This document shows, in pieces, positions 16,395-26,559 of a stretch of DNA of 64,000 nucleotides (position 1 is the first letter of the stretch; every line of letters starts with the position of its first letter). Below the pieces are notes generated by a model, which saw only the letters and a program-made list of their open reading frames with translations, ran no database searches and was not told the DNA's origin. The translations under genes and the position numbers were made by a program. Origin of the DNA: Burkholderia cepacia ATCC 25416 (GTDB lineage: Bacteria > Pseudomonadota > Gammaproteobacteria > Burkholderiales > Burkholderiaceae); NCBI RefSeq assembly GCF_001411495.1, contig NZ_CP012981.1:3224001-3288000 (forward strand). Direction: 5' to 3'.

Positions 16395-17108
16395 ATGACC
16401 TCACCGAACGACGAGGCGACGAACATGAAACGCTCCAGTGCAGAGATCCTTCGCGAATACGGCCCGTTTCCCGGCGTCGACGGCGTACACGGCGTCACGT
16501 TCGACGGGAAGTACGTGTGGTACGCGTCCGGCGACAAGCTGAATGCGCTCGACCCGGAGCGCGGCACGACCGTCCGCTCGATCGACGTCGCCGCGCATGC
16601 GGGCACGGCGTTCGACGGCCGCCACCTGTACCAGATCGTCGAGGACCGCATCGAGAAGATCGACCCCGAATCGGGCCGCGTGCTCGCGACGATTCCCGCT
16701 CCCGGCGGCGGCGGCGATTCGGGGCTGGCATGGGCCGAAGGCGCGCTGTGGGTCGGCCAGTACCGCGATCGCAAGATTCATCAGGTGGATCCGCAGTCGG
16801 GCGCCGTGCTGCGCACGATCGAGTCGAACCGCTTCGTCACCGGCGTGACGTGGGTCGACGGAGAGCTGTGGCACGGCACCTGGGAAGCCGATCAGGCCGA
16901 CTTGCGGCACATCGATCCGCGCACGGGCCAGGTGCTCGAGCAGATCGACATGCCGGCCGGCGTCGGTGTGTCAGGGCTCGAATCCGACGGCCACGACCGC
17001 TTCTACTGCGGCGGCGGCAACAGCGGCACGCTGCGCGCCGTGCGGCGGCCCGCGCGGGCGCGGGCACCGGGCGACGGTGCGGCGACGCCCGATCCGGCTG
17101 ACGACTGA
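16395..17108 (+). CDS. Beta-propeller (Vgb/SMP-30-like, YncE-type) protein
   Basis: This 237-aa protein contains four to five short repeats of the form (x)3GxLWVGQYRDRKIxxIDPxSGxVL, the signature of streptogramin-lyase-like or NHL-type beta-propellers. It has no signal peptide and no obvious catalytic residues. It starts 1 nt after the stop of the regulator gene, with GGAGAT overlapping that stop, so the two are co-translated. A second ATG at 16425 is possible. The last 25 residues are low-complexity Arg/Ala/Pro. It may be a ligand-binding partner of the regulator. Confidence 0.7.
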   Translation: MTSPNDEATNMKRSSAEILREYGPFPGVDGVHGVTFDGKYVWYASGDKLNALDPERGTTVRSIDVAAHAGTAFDGRHLYQIVEDRIEKIDPESGRVLATIPAPGGGGDSGLAWAEGALWVGQYRDRKIHQVDPQSGAVLRTIESNRFVTGVTWVDGELWHGTWEADQADLRHIDPRTGQVLEQIDMPAGVGVSGLESDGHDRFYCGGGNSGTLRAVRRPARARAPGDGAATPDPADD

Positions 17109-17244
17109 TCCGCCGCCTGCCGCGATCGCTGCTGCGCGCGACGCGCCCACCCACCGGCCTGCACCGAGTGCAGGAATGAACAAGACGACGCCGCGACGGC
17201 GTCGCTAAGATGCGCGCTCATCAGTCACGTGTTCGGAGCAGTCG

Positions 17245-18240
17245 ATGCAGCGCGGTGTGGTCTATGGTGTCCTGGCAGGTGCCCTGTGGGGCATGGTGTT
17301 TCTCGTTCCGCGGCTGCTGACCGACTTCTCGCCGCTGCTGCTGAGCGCCGGCCGCTATGCGATGTACGGTCTCGTGTCGCTCGCGGCCGCGCTGCCGGCG
17401 GCCCGCTCGCTGCTCGCGCGGCTGACCCGCGAGGATCTCGTCGCGCTGGTCAGGCTCGCCGTCATCGGCAACGTCGCGTACTACATGCTGCTGTCCGGTG
17501 CGGTGCACCTGATCGGCATCGCACCCAGCTCCCTGATCGTCGGCGTGCTGCCCGTCACGGTGACGCTCGCAGGCCTCGGCGACCACGGCGCCGTGCCGTT
17601 GCGCCGGCTCGCCGCCCCGCTGGCGCTGGTGATCGCGGGCATCGTCTGCATCAACGTCGACCTGTTCACGTCCGAGGCCGCGCATGCGACGACGCTCGGC
17701 CAGAAACTCGCCGGCATCGCCTGCGCGGCGGGCGCGCTCGCGAGCTGGACCTGGTATGCGGTCGCGAACGCACGTTATCTGCAGCGCCATCATCGTTTCG
17801 GCGGCAACGAGTGGTCGGTGCTGTGGGGTGTCGTGACGGGCCTGATCGGCGGGCTCGTCTGGATCGCGATCCTCGCGCTGCCGGCCGGCACGCTGCAGGA
17901 AGCGGTGCCCGCGTCGCGCTGGCAGTTGTTCTGGCTGCTGAACCTCGTGCTCGCGATCGGTGCGTCGTGGCTCGGCAACGGGCTGTGGAATGCGGCGTCG
18001 AAGCGGCTGCCCCTCACGCTGTCGGGCCAGCTGATCGTGTTCGAAACCGTATTCGCGATGCTTTACGCGTTCGTGTACGACCAGCGGATGCCGCATGCGC
18101 TCGAGATCGCCGCGCTGGTGCTGCTGCTCGCCGGCGTCTATGGATCGGTGCGCCGGCATGGCGACACGCCCGCCGGCGGCGGGACGGCGGGAAGCGCGCC
18201 GGGAAGCGCGGCGGCAAACGCGAATGCCGCAGCCCATTGA
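17245..18240 (+). CDS. EamA/DMT family transporter
   Basis: This 331-aa protein has ten predicted membrane helices arranged as two EamA repeats. It begins with GVVYGVLAGALWGMVFLVPRLL and has the internal repeat around AGIACAAGALASWTWYAVANARYL. Family members export amino acids or metabolites, and the substrate here is unknown. The hydrophilic tail from about residue 300 is Gly/Ala-rich. It is convergent with rnfH. Confidence 0.88.
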   Translation: MQRGVVYGVLAGALWGMVFLVPRLLTDFSPLLLSAGRYAMYGLVSLAAALPAARSLLARLTREDLVALVRLAVIGNVAYYMLLSGAVHLIGIAPSSLIVGVLPVTVTLAGLGDHGAVPLRRLAAPLALVIAGIVCINVDLFTSEAAHATTLGQKLAGIACAAGALASWTWYAVANARYLQRHHRFGGNEWSVLWGVVTGLIGGLVWIAILALPAGTLQEAVPASRWQLFWLLNLVLAIGASWLGNGLWNAASKRLPLTLSGQLIVFETVFAMLYAFVYDQRMPHALEIAALVLLLAGVYGSVRRHGDTPAGGGTAGSAPGSAAANANAAAH

Positions 18241-18294
18241 ACGCCGCGGCGTTTGCTCAGACGAATCGAGTTGAAGGATGCGGATCGCTCCGCG

Positions 18295-18618
18295 TCAGCG
18301 CGCGTCCTTGTGCATCCACTTGCGGCCCTCGATGGAGCCGTCGCGGCGCGACTTGTCGACGCGCCGCTGGCGCGCGAGTTTCGGATCGACGATCAACGGG
18401 CGGTAGATCTCGACGCGGTCATGGTCGGCGAGCAGCGTGTCGAGCGGCGCAAGCTTCCCGTACACGCCCGTCTTCGCGTTCGCGAGATCGATTTCCGGGT
18501 GCAGCGCGAGCACGCCGCTCGCATCGATCGCCGAACGAACGGTCGCCCCTTCGGGGAGCGACAGCGGAATCAGCGTCTGGCGATCCGGCAGCGCGTAGCA
18601 GACTTCGATCGACAGCAT
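18295..18618 (-). CDS. rnfH: RnfH/RatB family ubiquitin-like protein
   Basis: This 107-aa protein has the family pattern: VCYALPDRQTLIPLSLPEG, then GVYGKLAPLDTLLADHDRVEIYRPLIVDPK. It has a beta-grasp fold related to ThiS/MoaD but lacks the C-terminal GG. It begins 4 bp after ratA on the same strand, the standard ratA-rnfH pair. The pair is sometimes called a toxin-antitoxin system, although in most bacteria it behaves as housekeeping. A basic C-terminus (RRDGSIEGRKWMHKDAR) is typical of Burkholderia copies. Confidence 0.9.
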   Translation of the reverse strand: MLSIEVCYALPDRQTLIPLSLPEGATVRSAIDASGVLALHPEIDLANAKTGVYGKLAPLDTLLADHDRVEIYRPLIVDPKLARQRRVDKSRRDGSIEGRKWMHKDAR

Positions 18619-18622
18619 CGCG

Positions 18623-19060
18623 TCACCCCTTCCCGTAGCGCTGGTCGGCGCGCTTCACGAACGAATCGACGAACGTGTTCGCGATGTGGCTGAACACCGG
18701 CCCGATGATCTTCTCGAGCAGGATGTTCGAGAACTCGTAGTGCAGCGCGAATTCGATCTTGCACGCATCGGCACGCAGCGCCGTGAAGCGCCACGAGCCC
18801 GTGAACTTCTTGAACGGGCCGTCCGTGAACTCCATGTCGATCCGCGTCGGGCGCTGCTGCGTGTTGCGCGTCGCGAAGTGCTGCTTGATGCCCTTGAAGT
18901 TGATGTCGATGCGCGCTTCCATCCCGCTCTCGTCCTGACGGCGAACCTCGACACCGCCGCACCAGGGCAGGAAATTGGGGTAATCGGCCACGTCGGTGAC
19001 GAGGTCGAACATCTGTTCCGCCGAATGACGGATCAATACGGTTTTCTGGACATCTGCCAT
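18623..19060 (-). CDS. ratA: RatA/Coq10-type START domain protein
   Basis: This 145-aa protein has a polyketide cyclase/START fold. It starts ADVQKTVLIRHSAEQMFDLV and contains DYPNFLPWCGG and FKKFTGSWRF. Relatives include E. coli RatA, described as inhibiting 70S ribosome association, and mitochondrial Coq10, which binds ubiquinone. I chose the ATG at 19060 because the extra 7 residues upstream are not conserved in the family as known. It is divergent from smpB and co-directional with rnfH. Confidence 0.9.
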   Translation of the reverse strand: MADVQKTVLIRHSAEQMFDLVTDVADYPNFLPWCGGVEVRRQDESGMEARIDINFKGIKQHFATRNTQQRPTRIDMEFTDGPFKKFTGSWRFTALRADACKIEFALHYEFSNILLEKIIGPVFSHIANTFVDSFVKRADQRYGKG

Positions 19061-19158
19061 AAATCGCGCGGCATCGCTCAAGGTGGGAACGCAAGCCGGG
19101 CGATTCCCGCCCTGCTTTGCTAAAATCGTGATTTTAAACGAGTTGGCCCGATCCTTTC

Positions 19159-19605
19159 ATGAGCATCATCGACAACAGGAAAGCGCACTTCGATTATCAC
19201 ATCGAGGAACGCTACGAGGCGGGGCTCGTGCTTGAGGGCTGGGAAGTCAAGGCGCTGCGCGCCGGGCGCGGCCAGATCAAGGAAGGCTACGTCGTGGTGA
19301 AGAACGCCGAGATCTTCCTGATCGGTACCCATATCAGCCCGCTGCCCGAAGCCTCGACGCACATCAAGCCCGACCCGGTTCGCACGCGCAAGCTGCTGCT
19401 GCACCGCGAGGAAATCAAGAAGCTGATCGGCAAGGTCGAGCAGCGCGGCTACACGCTCGTGCCGCTGAACTTCCACTACAAGGGCGGGCGCGTGAAGTGC
19501 GACATCGCGCTCGCAAAGGGCAAGAAGCTGCACGACAAGCGCGAAACCGAGAAGAAGCGCGACTGGGAACGCGAAAAGGCACGCATCATGCGCGCCGGCA
19601 CCTGA
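19159..19605 (+). CDS. smpB: SsrA (tmRNA)-binding protein
   Basis: This 148-aa protein is needed for trans-translation, delivering tmRNA to stalled ribosomes. It shows the SmpB landmarks: [36 protein letters not shown], and a basic tail [20 protein letters not shown]. Its length and start are normal. The tmRNA gene is not in this window. It is divergent from ratA-rnfH. Confidence 0.97.
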
Positions 19606-19627
19606 CGCGCGACGCACCCCGCAAACG

Positions 19628-19654
19628 ACACGGCCCGCTCGAAGCGGGCCGTGT
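19628..19654 (+). terminator. Terminator hairpin after smpB
   Basis: An 11-12-bp stem (acacggcccgct / agcgggccgtgt) with a 3-nt loop lies 25 nt after the smpB stop. The following sequence is only weakly U-rich (tgcttt). Confidence 0.7.
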
Positions 19655-19837
19655 TGCTTTGGACTACGTGAATCGCCGATGCCGGCTGCGCGGCGGCTGA
19701 GGCAGCCTTCGGCACGCCATACCGCCTGCGTCGGCTGAAGAAAGGTGCCGCGGGCATCATCCGCGCCCCGGCTGCGCGACGATTCGCCGCACACCGATCA
19801 CACGCGGCGTGCCCTTCGCACACCGCGTATATCCGAC

Positions 19838-20773
19838 TCAGGCCTTCCCGCCCGAGGCCGCCCCCGCGTTCTTGACGATCGTCAGCGCCGACGAGATCGC
19901 GGTGCCGAGATCCGACAGGTTCGACGGCACGATCAGCGTGTTGCCCTGCTTCGCGAGATTCGAGAACGCCCCGACATACTGCTCGGCGACCTTCAGGTTC
20001 ACCGCATCCATCCCGCCCTGCGACTGGATCGCGTTCGCGATCTTCTGGATCGCCTGCGCGTTCGCCTCGGCCACCGCCAGAATCGCAGCGGCCTCGCCCT
20101 GCGCCTGGTTGATCGCAGCCTGGCGCTCGCCTTCAGATTTCTGGATCGCCGCTTCGCGCGCGCCCGACGCGAGGTTGATCTGCTCCTGCTTGCGGCCTTC
20201 GGATGCGGCGATCAGCGCGCGCTTTTCACGCTCCGCGGTGATCTGCGCCTGCATCGCGTGCAGGATTTCCTTCGGCGGCGTCAGGTCCTTGATCTCGTAA
20301 CGCAGCACCTTCACGCCCCAGTTCGCCGCGGCCTGGTCGAGCGCCGACACGATGTTGTGGTTGATGAAGTCGCGCTCCTCGAACGTCTTGTCGAGTTCGA
20401 GCTTGCCGACCACCGAACGCAAGGTCGTTTGCGCGAGCTGCGTGATCGCGAGCACGAAGTTGCTCGACCCGTAAGACGCCTTCATCGGATCGGTCACCTG
20501 GAAGTACAGCACGCCGTCGACCTGCAGCTGCGTGTTGTCGCGCGTGATACAGACCTGGCTCGGCACGTCGAGCGGGATTTCCTTCAACACGTGCCGGTAC
20601 GCGATGCGATCGACGAACGGCAGCACGATATTCAGGCCGGGCGACAGCGTCGCGTGATAGCGCCCGAAGCGCTCGAGCACCCACGCATGCTGCTGCGGCA
20701 CGATCTTCACCGTCTTCGACACGATCACGATCGCGATGACGAGCAGGACAACCCAGATGATCAGCGAATCCAT
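19838..20773 (-). CDS. SPFH/stomatin family membrane protein (QmcA/HflK-like)
   Basis: This 311-aa protein has one N-terminal membrane helix (about 3-22) followed by a band-7/SPFH domain starting KIVPQQHAWVLERFGRYHATL. A long Glu/Ala/Gln-rich helical region follows from about 190 to 265. It is paired with an NfeD-like gene 33 bp upstream on the same strand, the usual stomatin-NfeD operon. Such pairs organise membrane microdomains and protein quality control. The stop at 19838 leaves about 185 bp of gene-free DNA to the smpB terminator. Confidence 0.92.
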   Translation of the reverse strand: MDSLIIWVVLLVIAIVIVSKTVKIVPQQHAWVLERFGRYHATLSPGLNIVLPFVDRIAYRHVLKEIPLDVPSQVCITRDNTQLQVDGVLYFQVTDPMKASYGSSNFVLAITQLAQTTLRSVVGKLELDKTFEERDFINHNIVSALDQAAANWGVKVLRYEIKDLTPPKEILHAMQAQITAEREKRALIAASEGRKQEQINLASGAREAAIQKSEGERQAAINQAQGEAAAILAVAEANAQAIQKIANAIQSQGGMDAVNLKVAEQYVGAFSNLAKQGNTLIVPSNLSDLGTAISSALTIVKNAGAASGGKA

Positions 20774-20806
20774 GAAATATTCCCTCCTTGTTGTATCGGC
20801 GGACGA

Positions 20807-21241
20807 TCAGCCCGCGGGTTTCGCCACGACCACGAGACAATTGCCGCGCACGGCACTCACCTGATACACATGCGCATCGTCGCGCTCGCCGTTCGCGAGC
20901 TCGACGTCCCAGTCGGCGCCGCGATACTGCACGCGCGCACGGCCGTCGCGCCACGCATCGACCGTAACGGTCGAGCCGATGTCGAGATTGACGTCCGGAT
21001 TCGTCGACGTGTCGCGCTTCTGCTTGCGGCCGAGCCCCGAGCGGCGCAGCGCGATCATCGCGACGATCGCGACCGCGGCCGCCGCACCGAACTGCACGTG
21101 CGGTGCGAAACCAGCCAGTTGCAGCAAGCCGCCCGCGAGAAAGCCGAGTGCGATCATCAGCAGGTAGAACGTGCCCGTCAGCAGTTCGGCCACGACCAGC
21201 ACGCCCACCGCGACCCACCAGAACAGATGCCCCGACATCAT
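20807..21241 (-). CDS. NfeD-like membrane protein
   Basis: This 144-aa protein has three N-terminal membrane helices (residues 5-80), beginning with a WWVAVGVLVVAELLTGTFYLLMI segment, followed by a C-terminal OB-fold domain with VNLDIGSTVTVDAW. It lacks the ClpP-like protease domain of long NfeD proteins. The ATG at 21241 is 5 nt after GGAGG; the ATG at 21238 is the alternative. It is upstream of and co-directional with the SPFH gene. Confidence 0.88.
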   Translation of the reverse strand: MMSGHLFWWVAVGVLVVAELLTGTFYLLMIALGFLAGGLLQLAGFAPHVQFGAAAAVAIVAMIALRRSGLGRKQKRDTSTNPDVNLDIGSTVTVDAWRDGRARVQYRGADWDVELANGERDDAHVYQVSAVRGNCLVVVAKPAG

Positions 21242-21341
21242 TTTGGCCTCCAGAAAAACGCCCCCGATACTCACTATATTCGCTGCCGCGAGCGGAGGCG
21301 ACCGGCACGCCCGGATCGGCACGTTGCGTACCGACAAATAA

Positions 21342-21369
21342 AAACACCCCGGTGCGTACCGGGGTGTTT
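21342..21369 (-). terminator. Rho-independent terminator after ppsA
   Basis: A perfect 12-bp stem (aaacaccccggt / accggggtgttt) with a 4-nt loop has a U-tract on the minus strand. It lies 78 nt past the ppsA stop and in front of the NfeD gene. Confidence 0.88.
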
Positions 21370-21446
21370 ATAACACGAACCTTGCATTTTGCCTTCAACG
21401 AAAGCGCGGCGGCACCGCGCTTTCACCGAAGCAGCATCGCCGACCG

Positions 21447-23846
21447 TTACTTCCGGTTGGCAAGCGCCTGCCACGTATCGATGATCGTGTCGGGGTTCAG
21501 CGAGATCGACACGATGCCTTCGTCGGTCAGCCATTGCGCGAAGTCCGGATGATCGGACGGGCCCTGGCCGCAGATACCGACGTACTTGCCCATCTTGCGG
21601 CAGGTATCGATCGCGCGCTTCAGCAGGAACTTGACGGCCGGGTCACGTTCGTCGAAGTCGACAGCCAGAAGTTCCATGCCCGAATCGCGGTCAAGGCCGA
21701 GCGTGAGCTGCGTGAGGTCGTTCGAGCCGATCGAGAAACCGTCGAAGTGCTCCAGGAACTCTTCGGCGAGGATCGCGTTGGTCGGGACTTCGCACATCAT
21801 CACGAGGCGCAGGCCGTTTTCGCCGCGCTTCAGGCCGAACTTCTCGAGCAGGCCGACGACACGCTCCGCCTGCTTCACGGTACGCACGAACGGCACCATG
21901 ATCTCGACGTTGGTCAGGCCCATCTCGTCGCGCACGCGCTTCAGTGCACGGCATTCCATCTCGAACGCCTGCGCGAAGTCTTCAGCGATGTAGCGCGATG
22001 CGCCGCGGAAACCCAGCATCGGGTTTTCCTCGTCCGGCTCGTAACGCGAACCGCCGATCAGCTTCTTGTACTCGTTCGACTTGAAGTCGGACAGACGCAC
22101 GATCACGGGCTTCGGATAGAACGCCGCAGCGATCGTCGCGACACCTTCCGTCAGCTTGTCGACGTAGAACTGACGCGGCGATGCGTGACCGCGCGCGACG
22201 CTCTCGACGGCCTTCTTCAGGTCCTGGTCGATGTTCGGGTACTCGAGGATCGCCTTCGGGTGAACGCCGATGTTGTTGTTGATGATGAACTCGAGACGCG
22301 CGAGACCCACGCCGCCGTTCGGCAGTTGCGAGAAGTCGAACGCGAGCTGCGGGTTGCCGACGTTCATCATGATCTTGACCGGGATTTCCGGCAGTTCGCC
22401 GCGCTGCACTTCCGTGACTTCCGTCTCGAGCAGGCCGTCGTAGATCTTGCCTTCGTCGCCTTCCGCGCACGACACGGTGACGAGCGCGCCGTCCTTCAGG
22501 ACGTCGGTCGCATCGCCGCAGCCGACGACTGCCGGCACGCCGAGTTCACGCGCGATGATCGCCGCGTGGCAGGTCCGGCCGCCACGGTTCGTGACGATCG
22601 CGGCCGCACGCTTCATCACCGGCTCCCAGTTCGGGTCGGTCATGTCGGCCACCAGCACGTCGCCCGGCTGCACGCGTTCCATTTCCGACGGATCCTGGAT
22701 CACGCGCACGGGGCCCGCGCCGATCTTCTGGCCGATCGCACGACCCGTCGCGAGCACCTGCGACTGGCCCTTCAGCTTGAAGCGCTGCTCGGCCTTGCCG
22801 GTTGCCTGGCTCTTCACGGTTTCCGGGCGTGCCTGCAGGATGAAGATCTTGCCGTCGCGGCCGTCCTTGCCCCACTCGATGTCCATCGGACGCTGATAGT
22901 GCTTCTCGATGATGACCGCGTACTTCGCCAGCTCGATCACGTCTTCGTCGGTGATCGAGTAGCGGTTGCGCTGTTCGTGCGGCACGTCGACCGTCTTCAC
23001 GCGGCCCGGCTCGCCCGGCTGCGTGAATTCCATCTTGATCAGCTTCGAGCCGATCGAGCGGCGGATGATCGGGTACTTGTCCTGTGCGAGCGTCGTCTTG
23101 AACACGTAGAACTCGTCCGGGTTCACCGCGCCCTGCACGACGGTTTCGCCCAGGCCGTAGCTCGACGTGATGAACACGGCGTCCTTGAAGCCCGATTCGG
23201 TGTCGATCGTGAACATCACGCCGGCCGCGCCGACGTCCGAGCGAACCATGCGCTGCACACCGGCCGACAGCGCGACTTCTGCGTGCGTGAAGCCCTTGTG
23301 CACGCGGTACGAGATCGCGCGGTCGTTGTACAGCGACGCGAACACGTGCTTCATGCGGTCGAGCACGTCTTCGATGCCGACGACGTTCAGGTACGACTCC
23401 TGCTGTCCGGCGAACGATGCGTCGGGCAGGTCTTCCGCGGTAGCGGACGAGCGCACGGCGAACGACAGCTCGCCCGGCGAACTGTTCTTCAGGATGTCGA
23501 ACTGCTCGCGGATTTCCTGCTCGAGACGTGCCTGCATCGGCGCATCGACGATCCACTTGCGGATTTCCGCACCAGCTTCGGCGAGCGCCTTCACGTCGTC
23601 GATGTCGAGCGACTCGAGACGCTTGGCGATGCGGTCGGTAAGGTCGTTGTGCTTGAGGAAATCGCGGAACGCGAGCGCGGTCGTGGCGAAACCGGTGGGT
23701 ACGCGAACGCCTGCTTCGGAAAGCTGGCTGATCATTTCGCCAAGCGACGCATTCTTGCCGCCGACGATTTCCACATCGGTCATCCGCAACTGCTCGAACG
23801 GAATTACATACGCCTGGTCCTTTGCGACGTTTGCTGCGTTAGTCAT
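21447..23846 (-). CDS. ppsA: Phosphoenolpyruvate synthase (pyruvate, water dikinase)
   Basis: This 799-aa enzyme converts pyruvate and ATP to PEP, AMP and phosphate during growth on gluconeogenic substrates. In order it has an ATP-grasp domain starting at [11 protein letters not shown], the phosphohistidine domain with [15 protein letters not shown], and the PEP-binding barrel ending around [19 protein letters not shown] and [14 protein letters not shown] chose the ATG at 23846 ([10 protein letters not shown]), which gives the usual family length; longer upstream frames are not supported. It is divergent from ppsR, whose product inactivates and reactivates this enzyme. Confidence 0.97.
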   Translation of the reverse strand: MTNAANVAKDQAYVIPFEQLRMTDVEIVGGKNASLGEMISQLSEAGVRVPTGFATTALAFRDFLKHNDLTDRIAKRLESLDIDDVKALAEAGAEIRKWIVDAPMQARLEQEIREQFDILKNSSPGELSFAVRSSATAEDLPDASFAGQQESYLNVVGIEDVLDRMKHVFASLYNDRAISYRVHKGFTHAEVALSAGVQRMVRSDVGAAGVMFTIDTESGFKDAVFITSSYGLGETVVQGAVNPDEFYVFKTTLAQDKYPIIRRSIGSKLIKMEFTQPGEPGRVKTVDVPHEQRNRYSITDEDVIELAKYAVIIEKHYQRPMDIEWGKDGRDGKIFILQARPETVKSQATGKAEQRFKLKGQSQVLATGRAIGQKIGAGPVRVIQDPSEMERVQPGDVLVADMTDPNWEPVMKRAAAIVTNRGGRTCHAAIIARELGVPAVVGCGDATDVLKDGALVTVSCAEGDEGKIYDGLLETEVTEVQRGELPEIPVKIMMNVGNPQLAFDFSQLPNGGVGLARLEFIINNNIGVHPKAILEYPNIDQDLKKAVESVARGHASPRQFYVDKLTEGVATIAAAFYPKPVIVRLSDFKSNEYKKLIGGSRYEPDEENPMLGFRGASRYIAEDFAQAFEMECRALKRVRDEMGLTNVEIMVPFVRTVKQAERVVGLLEKFGLKRGENGLRLVMMCEVPTNAILAEEFLEHFDGFSIGSNDLTQLTLGLDRDSGMELLAVDFDERDPAVKFLLKRAIDTCRKMGKYVGICGQGPSDHPDFAQWLTDEGIVSISLNPDTIIDTWQALANRK

Positions 23847-24221
23847 ACAAGCCCCTAAGTGTGAAAAAAATGCTCGATTGCGCAAGTGGGCTCGGACGCG
23901 GGCGCTTGCAAAAAGGCGCGGCGCGTCTTGCGCAACCTGTTGGAGAAACACTCGCAGCGGCGAAAATCTTCTGACCCGATTTGCAAAAATCCCGGCAGAA
24001 GGGCGATATTTGCAGACAAATCGCCAAACTTGCCGGGAATTATGGAATCGAGCGGCAAAGCCTGGGGCGCCGTTCGCGCCCTGCCCCCGCAATTGCTTAT
24101 CCAACAGGTTGCCGCTATTCTACCGTGCCGGCTGCCGGATGTGGCGCGACCTTGTCACTGCGTCTGGAGGCGACCCTCCAGCCGCCCGCGCAACCGCCCT
24201 TCACGCTCGACGTCCAGATTC
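23847..24221. promoter_or_regulatory. ppsA-ppsR divergent promoter region with a large hairpin
   Basis: The 375-bp spacer has no gene. It contains an inverted repeat at 23991-24037, with outer arms cccggca / tgccggg (7 bp) and inner arms ggcgat / atcgcc (6 bp), separated by short mismatched parts. It may be an operator or leader structure for either gene. No known binding-site consensus is recognised. Confidence 0.45.
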
Positions 24222-25037
24222 ATGCTGCCTACCGTATTCATCGTCTCCGACGGCACCGGGATCACTGCCGAAACCTTCGCGCACTCGATCCTCTCCCAGT
24301 TCGACCAGAAATTCCGTCTCGTGCGCGTGCCGTTCGTGGACTCGCTCGACAAGGCCTATGCGACCGTCGAGAAGATCAACGAGGCCGCCGTGCACGACGG
24401 CCGCCGCGCGATCGTGTTCACGACGCTCGTCGACAGCGAGTCGAACGACATCGTCAAACGCTCGAACGCGCTCGTGCTCGACATGTTCCAGCGCTTCGTC
24501 GAGCCGCTCGAGCAGGAACTGGAGCTCAAGTCGAGCCACGCGATGGGCCGCGGCCACCAGAACGCGGACACTGAGGAATACAAGACGCGGATCGAGGCGA
24601 TCAACTTCTCGCTCGCGCACGACGACGGCCAGTCGAACCGCAACCTGTCGGAGGCCGACGTGATCCTCGTCGGCGTGTCGCGCAGCGGCAAGACGCCGAC
24701 GAGCCTGTATCTCGCGATGCAGTACGGCGTGAAGGCAGCGAACTATCCGCTGATTCCGGAAGACTTCGAACGCGGCAAGCTGCCGTCGGCGCTCGCCTCG
24801 CACCGCGAGAAGCTGTTCGGGCTGTCGATCGACCCGCAGCGCCTGTCGGAGATCCGGAACGAGCGGCGCCCGGGCAGCAAGTACGCGGCGCCCGAGAACT
24901 GCCGCTACGAAATCAACGAGGCGGAAGCGATGATGCGCCGCGAGGGGATCAAGTGGCTGTCGTCGACGCACAAGTCGATCGAGGAAATCGCGACGACGAT
25001 CCTGCAGGAAGTCCGCCTCGACCGGCAGTCGTACTAA
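24222..25037 (+). CDS. ppsR: Bifunctional PEP synthase kinase/pyrophosphorylase (PSRP)
   Basis: This 271-aa protein is of the DUF299 family. It phosphorylates PEP synthase on a Thr beside the catalytic His using ADP, and reverses this using phosphate. The N-terminus [19 protein letters not shown] and the P-loop [11 protein letters not shown] (151-161) are the family hallmarks. I chose the ATG at 24222, which gives the standard length. It is divergent from its target gene, ppsA. Confidence 0.96.
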   Translation: MLPTVFIVSDGTGITAETFAHSILSQFDQKFRLVRVPFVDSLDKAYATVEKINEAAVHDGRRAIVFTTLVDSESNDIVKRSNALVLDMFQRFVEPLEQELELKSSHAMGRGHQNADTEEYKTRIEAINFSLAHDDGQSNRNLSEADVILVGVSRSGKTPTSLYLAMQYGVKAANYPLIPEDFERGKLPSALASHREKLFGLSIDPQRLSEIRNERRPGSKYAAPENCRYEINEAEAMMRREGIKWLSSTHKSIEEIATTILQEVRLDRQSY

Positions 25038-25076
25038 GGCCGAGCGCCGTCGGCCGCCCAGACGCCGCCGGAAACG

Positions 25077-25105
25077 AAAAGGCCGCGTCGAACGCGGCCT
25101 TTTTT
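25077..25105 (+). terminator. Terminator between ppsR and the trmH-type gene
   Basis: A 12-bp stem (aaaaggccgcgt / acgcggcctttt) with a 3-nt loop is followed by a run of six T. It can act on both strands and separates the convergent ppsR and RNA methyltransferase genes. Confidence 0.88.
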
Positions 25106-25141
25106 CGTGGTGCGGGGGAACGCGCGAGCGTGGCGTCACGC

Positions 25142-25918
25142 TCACCGCTGCTGACGCACCTGCTCGAACAGGCACACCGCCGCCGCGGCTGCGACGTTCA
25201 GCGACTCCATCCCGCCCGGCTGAGGAATCGTCACGCGATGCGTGGCGACCTCGCGCCAGTACGCGCAGACGCCTGCGCCCTCGTTGCCGAACACCCACGC
25301 CACGGGGCCCGACAGATCGCAATCGTAGATTGCCTGCGCGCCGTGCGAGTCGGTCAGCGCAACCGGTACATCGAGGCGTTCGGCGAGTTCGCCGGCTTCG
25401 ACATCCTCGTGGATCGACAGCAGGAAATGCGCGCCCATGCCCGAACGCAGCACCTTCGACGACCATGCGTACGCCGTCCCCGGCGCACAGAACACGTGGC
25501 GCACGCCTGCGGCCGCCGCGCTGCGCAGGATCGAGCCGACGTTGCCGGCGTCCTGCACGCCGTCGAGCACGACCGACGTATGCGTGACGCGAGTGGGCAG
25601 CGGTTGCGCCGGCCGGTCGACGAGCAGCAGGAAGCCGACGCCGTTGACGACGTTCGACAACTGCCCGAACAGCGCGTCGGGCAGTGTGACGATCCGTTGC
25701 GCATCGATGCGCGCGACGATCGCCTGCGCCTCCGCGTGGCCGAGTGCGCCTTCGGTCGCCACGCACAGCTCGGGCGTCGCGCCCGTATCGAGGTACGCGC
25801 TCGCAAGATGGAATCCTTCGAGCAGCGCCTGGCCGCTGCGGCGCTGATGGGGCGTCGAACCCGCGAGCGCCTTCAGGCGCTTGTACAGCGGGTTGTCGCG
25901 GGAAGTGATGCTTTTCAT
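25142..25918 (-). CDS. SpoU/TrmH family RNA 2'-O-methyltransferase
   Basis: This 258-aa protein has a SPOUT methyltransferase domain with the three motifs [24 protein letters not shown] and [18 protein letters not shown]. The N-terminal 90 residues form a substrate-binding domain ([15 protein letters not shown]). It is likely an rRNA or tRNA ribose methylase of the RlmB/TsnR type; the target base cannot be read from sequence. Its ATG overlaps the rnhB stop by 4 nt. It is the last gene of the long minus-strand lpx/bam cluster. Confidence 0.92.
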   Translation of the reverse strand: MKSITSRDNPLYKRLKALAGSTPHQRRSGQALLEGFHLASAYLDTGATPELCVATEGALGHAEAQAIVARIDAQRIVTLPDALFGQLSNVVNGVGFLLLVDRPAQPLPTRVTHTSVVLDGVQDAGNVGSILRSAAAAGVRHVFCAPGTAYAWSSKVLRSGMGAHFLLSIHEDVEAGELAERLDVPVALTDSHGAQAIYDCDLSGPVAWVFGNEGAGVCAYWREVATHRVTIPQPGGMESLNVAAAAAVCLFEQVRQQR

Positions 25919-26559
25919 CGAATCAGGTCGAGTGCCGCGCGAACCGGCGCGAACGAGCGCCGGTGCGCTTCGCATGGCCCGTGCTCGCGTAGCGCGGCAA
26001 GGTGTTTCGCGGTGCCGTAGCCCGCATGTACGTTGAAGCCGTACACCGGGAAACGTTCGTGCAGGTCGACGAGCATGCGATCGCGCGTGACCTTCGCGAG
26101 AATCGACGCGGCCGAGATGCTCGGCACGAGCGCATCGCCGCTGACGATCGCCTCGGCACGCACCGTCAGCGTCGGACAGCGGTTGCCATCGATCTGCGCG
26201 AGCGTCGGCAGCACCGACAGGCCCTCGACCGCCCGCTTCATCGCGAGCATCGTCGCGTGCAGGATGTTCAACGTGTCGATTTCGTCGACGCTCGCCGACG
26301 CGACGCAATACGCGCGCGAACGTGCGACGATCAGGTCGTACAGCGCGTCGCGCTTCTTCGCGGAGAGCGCCTTCGAATCGTCGAGCCCGTCGATCGGCTG
26401 CGCCGGATCGAGGATCACGGCGGCGGCCACCACCGGCCCCGCGAGCGGACCACGGCCGGCTTCGTCGACGCCGCAGACGATCTCGTCGGGCCGGCTGAAA
26501 TCGAAACCGTCCTGCACGTCGCTCGACGCGCGGCGGCGTGGTGCACGTACTGCGGTCAT
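25915..26559 (-). CDS. rnhB: Ribonuclease HII
   Basis: This 214-aa enzyme removes ribonucleotides from DNA and RNA from RNA-DNA hybrids. The active-site motif [13 protein letters not shown] carries Asp32 and Glu33, and the later [12 protein letters not shown] and the [11 protein letters not shown] segment are typical. It overlaps both neighbours by 4 nt (ATGA), with lpxB upstream and the RNA methyltransferase downstream, so translation is coupled along this stretch. Confidence 0.97.
   Translation of the reverse strand: MTAVRAPRRRASSDVQDGFDFSRPDEIVCGVDEAGRGPLAGPVVAAAVILDPAQPIDGLDDSKALSAKKRDALYDLIVARSRAYCVASASVDEIDTLNILHATMLAMKRAVEGLSVLPTLAQIDGNRCPTLTVRAEAIVSGDALVPSISAASILAKVTRDRMLVDLHERFPVYGFNVHAGYGTAKHLAALREHGPCEAHRRSFAPVRAALDLIR

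Noticed and set aside
18240..18253. Palindrome aacgccgcggcgtt between the transporter gene and rnfH
   Set aside because: It has no loop and no U-tract, so it is not a convincing terminator. It may be a chance GC palindrome.
18295..19060. ratA-rnfH as an accessory toxin-antitoxin system
   Set aside because: The pair is widespread core sequence next to smpB in this group and lacks signs of transfer, so a housekeeping role is more likely.
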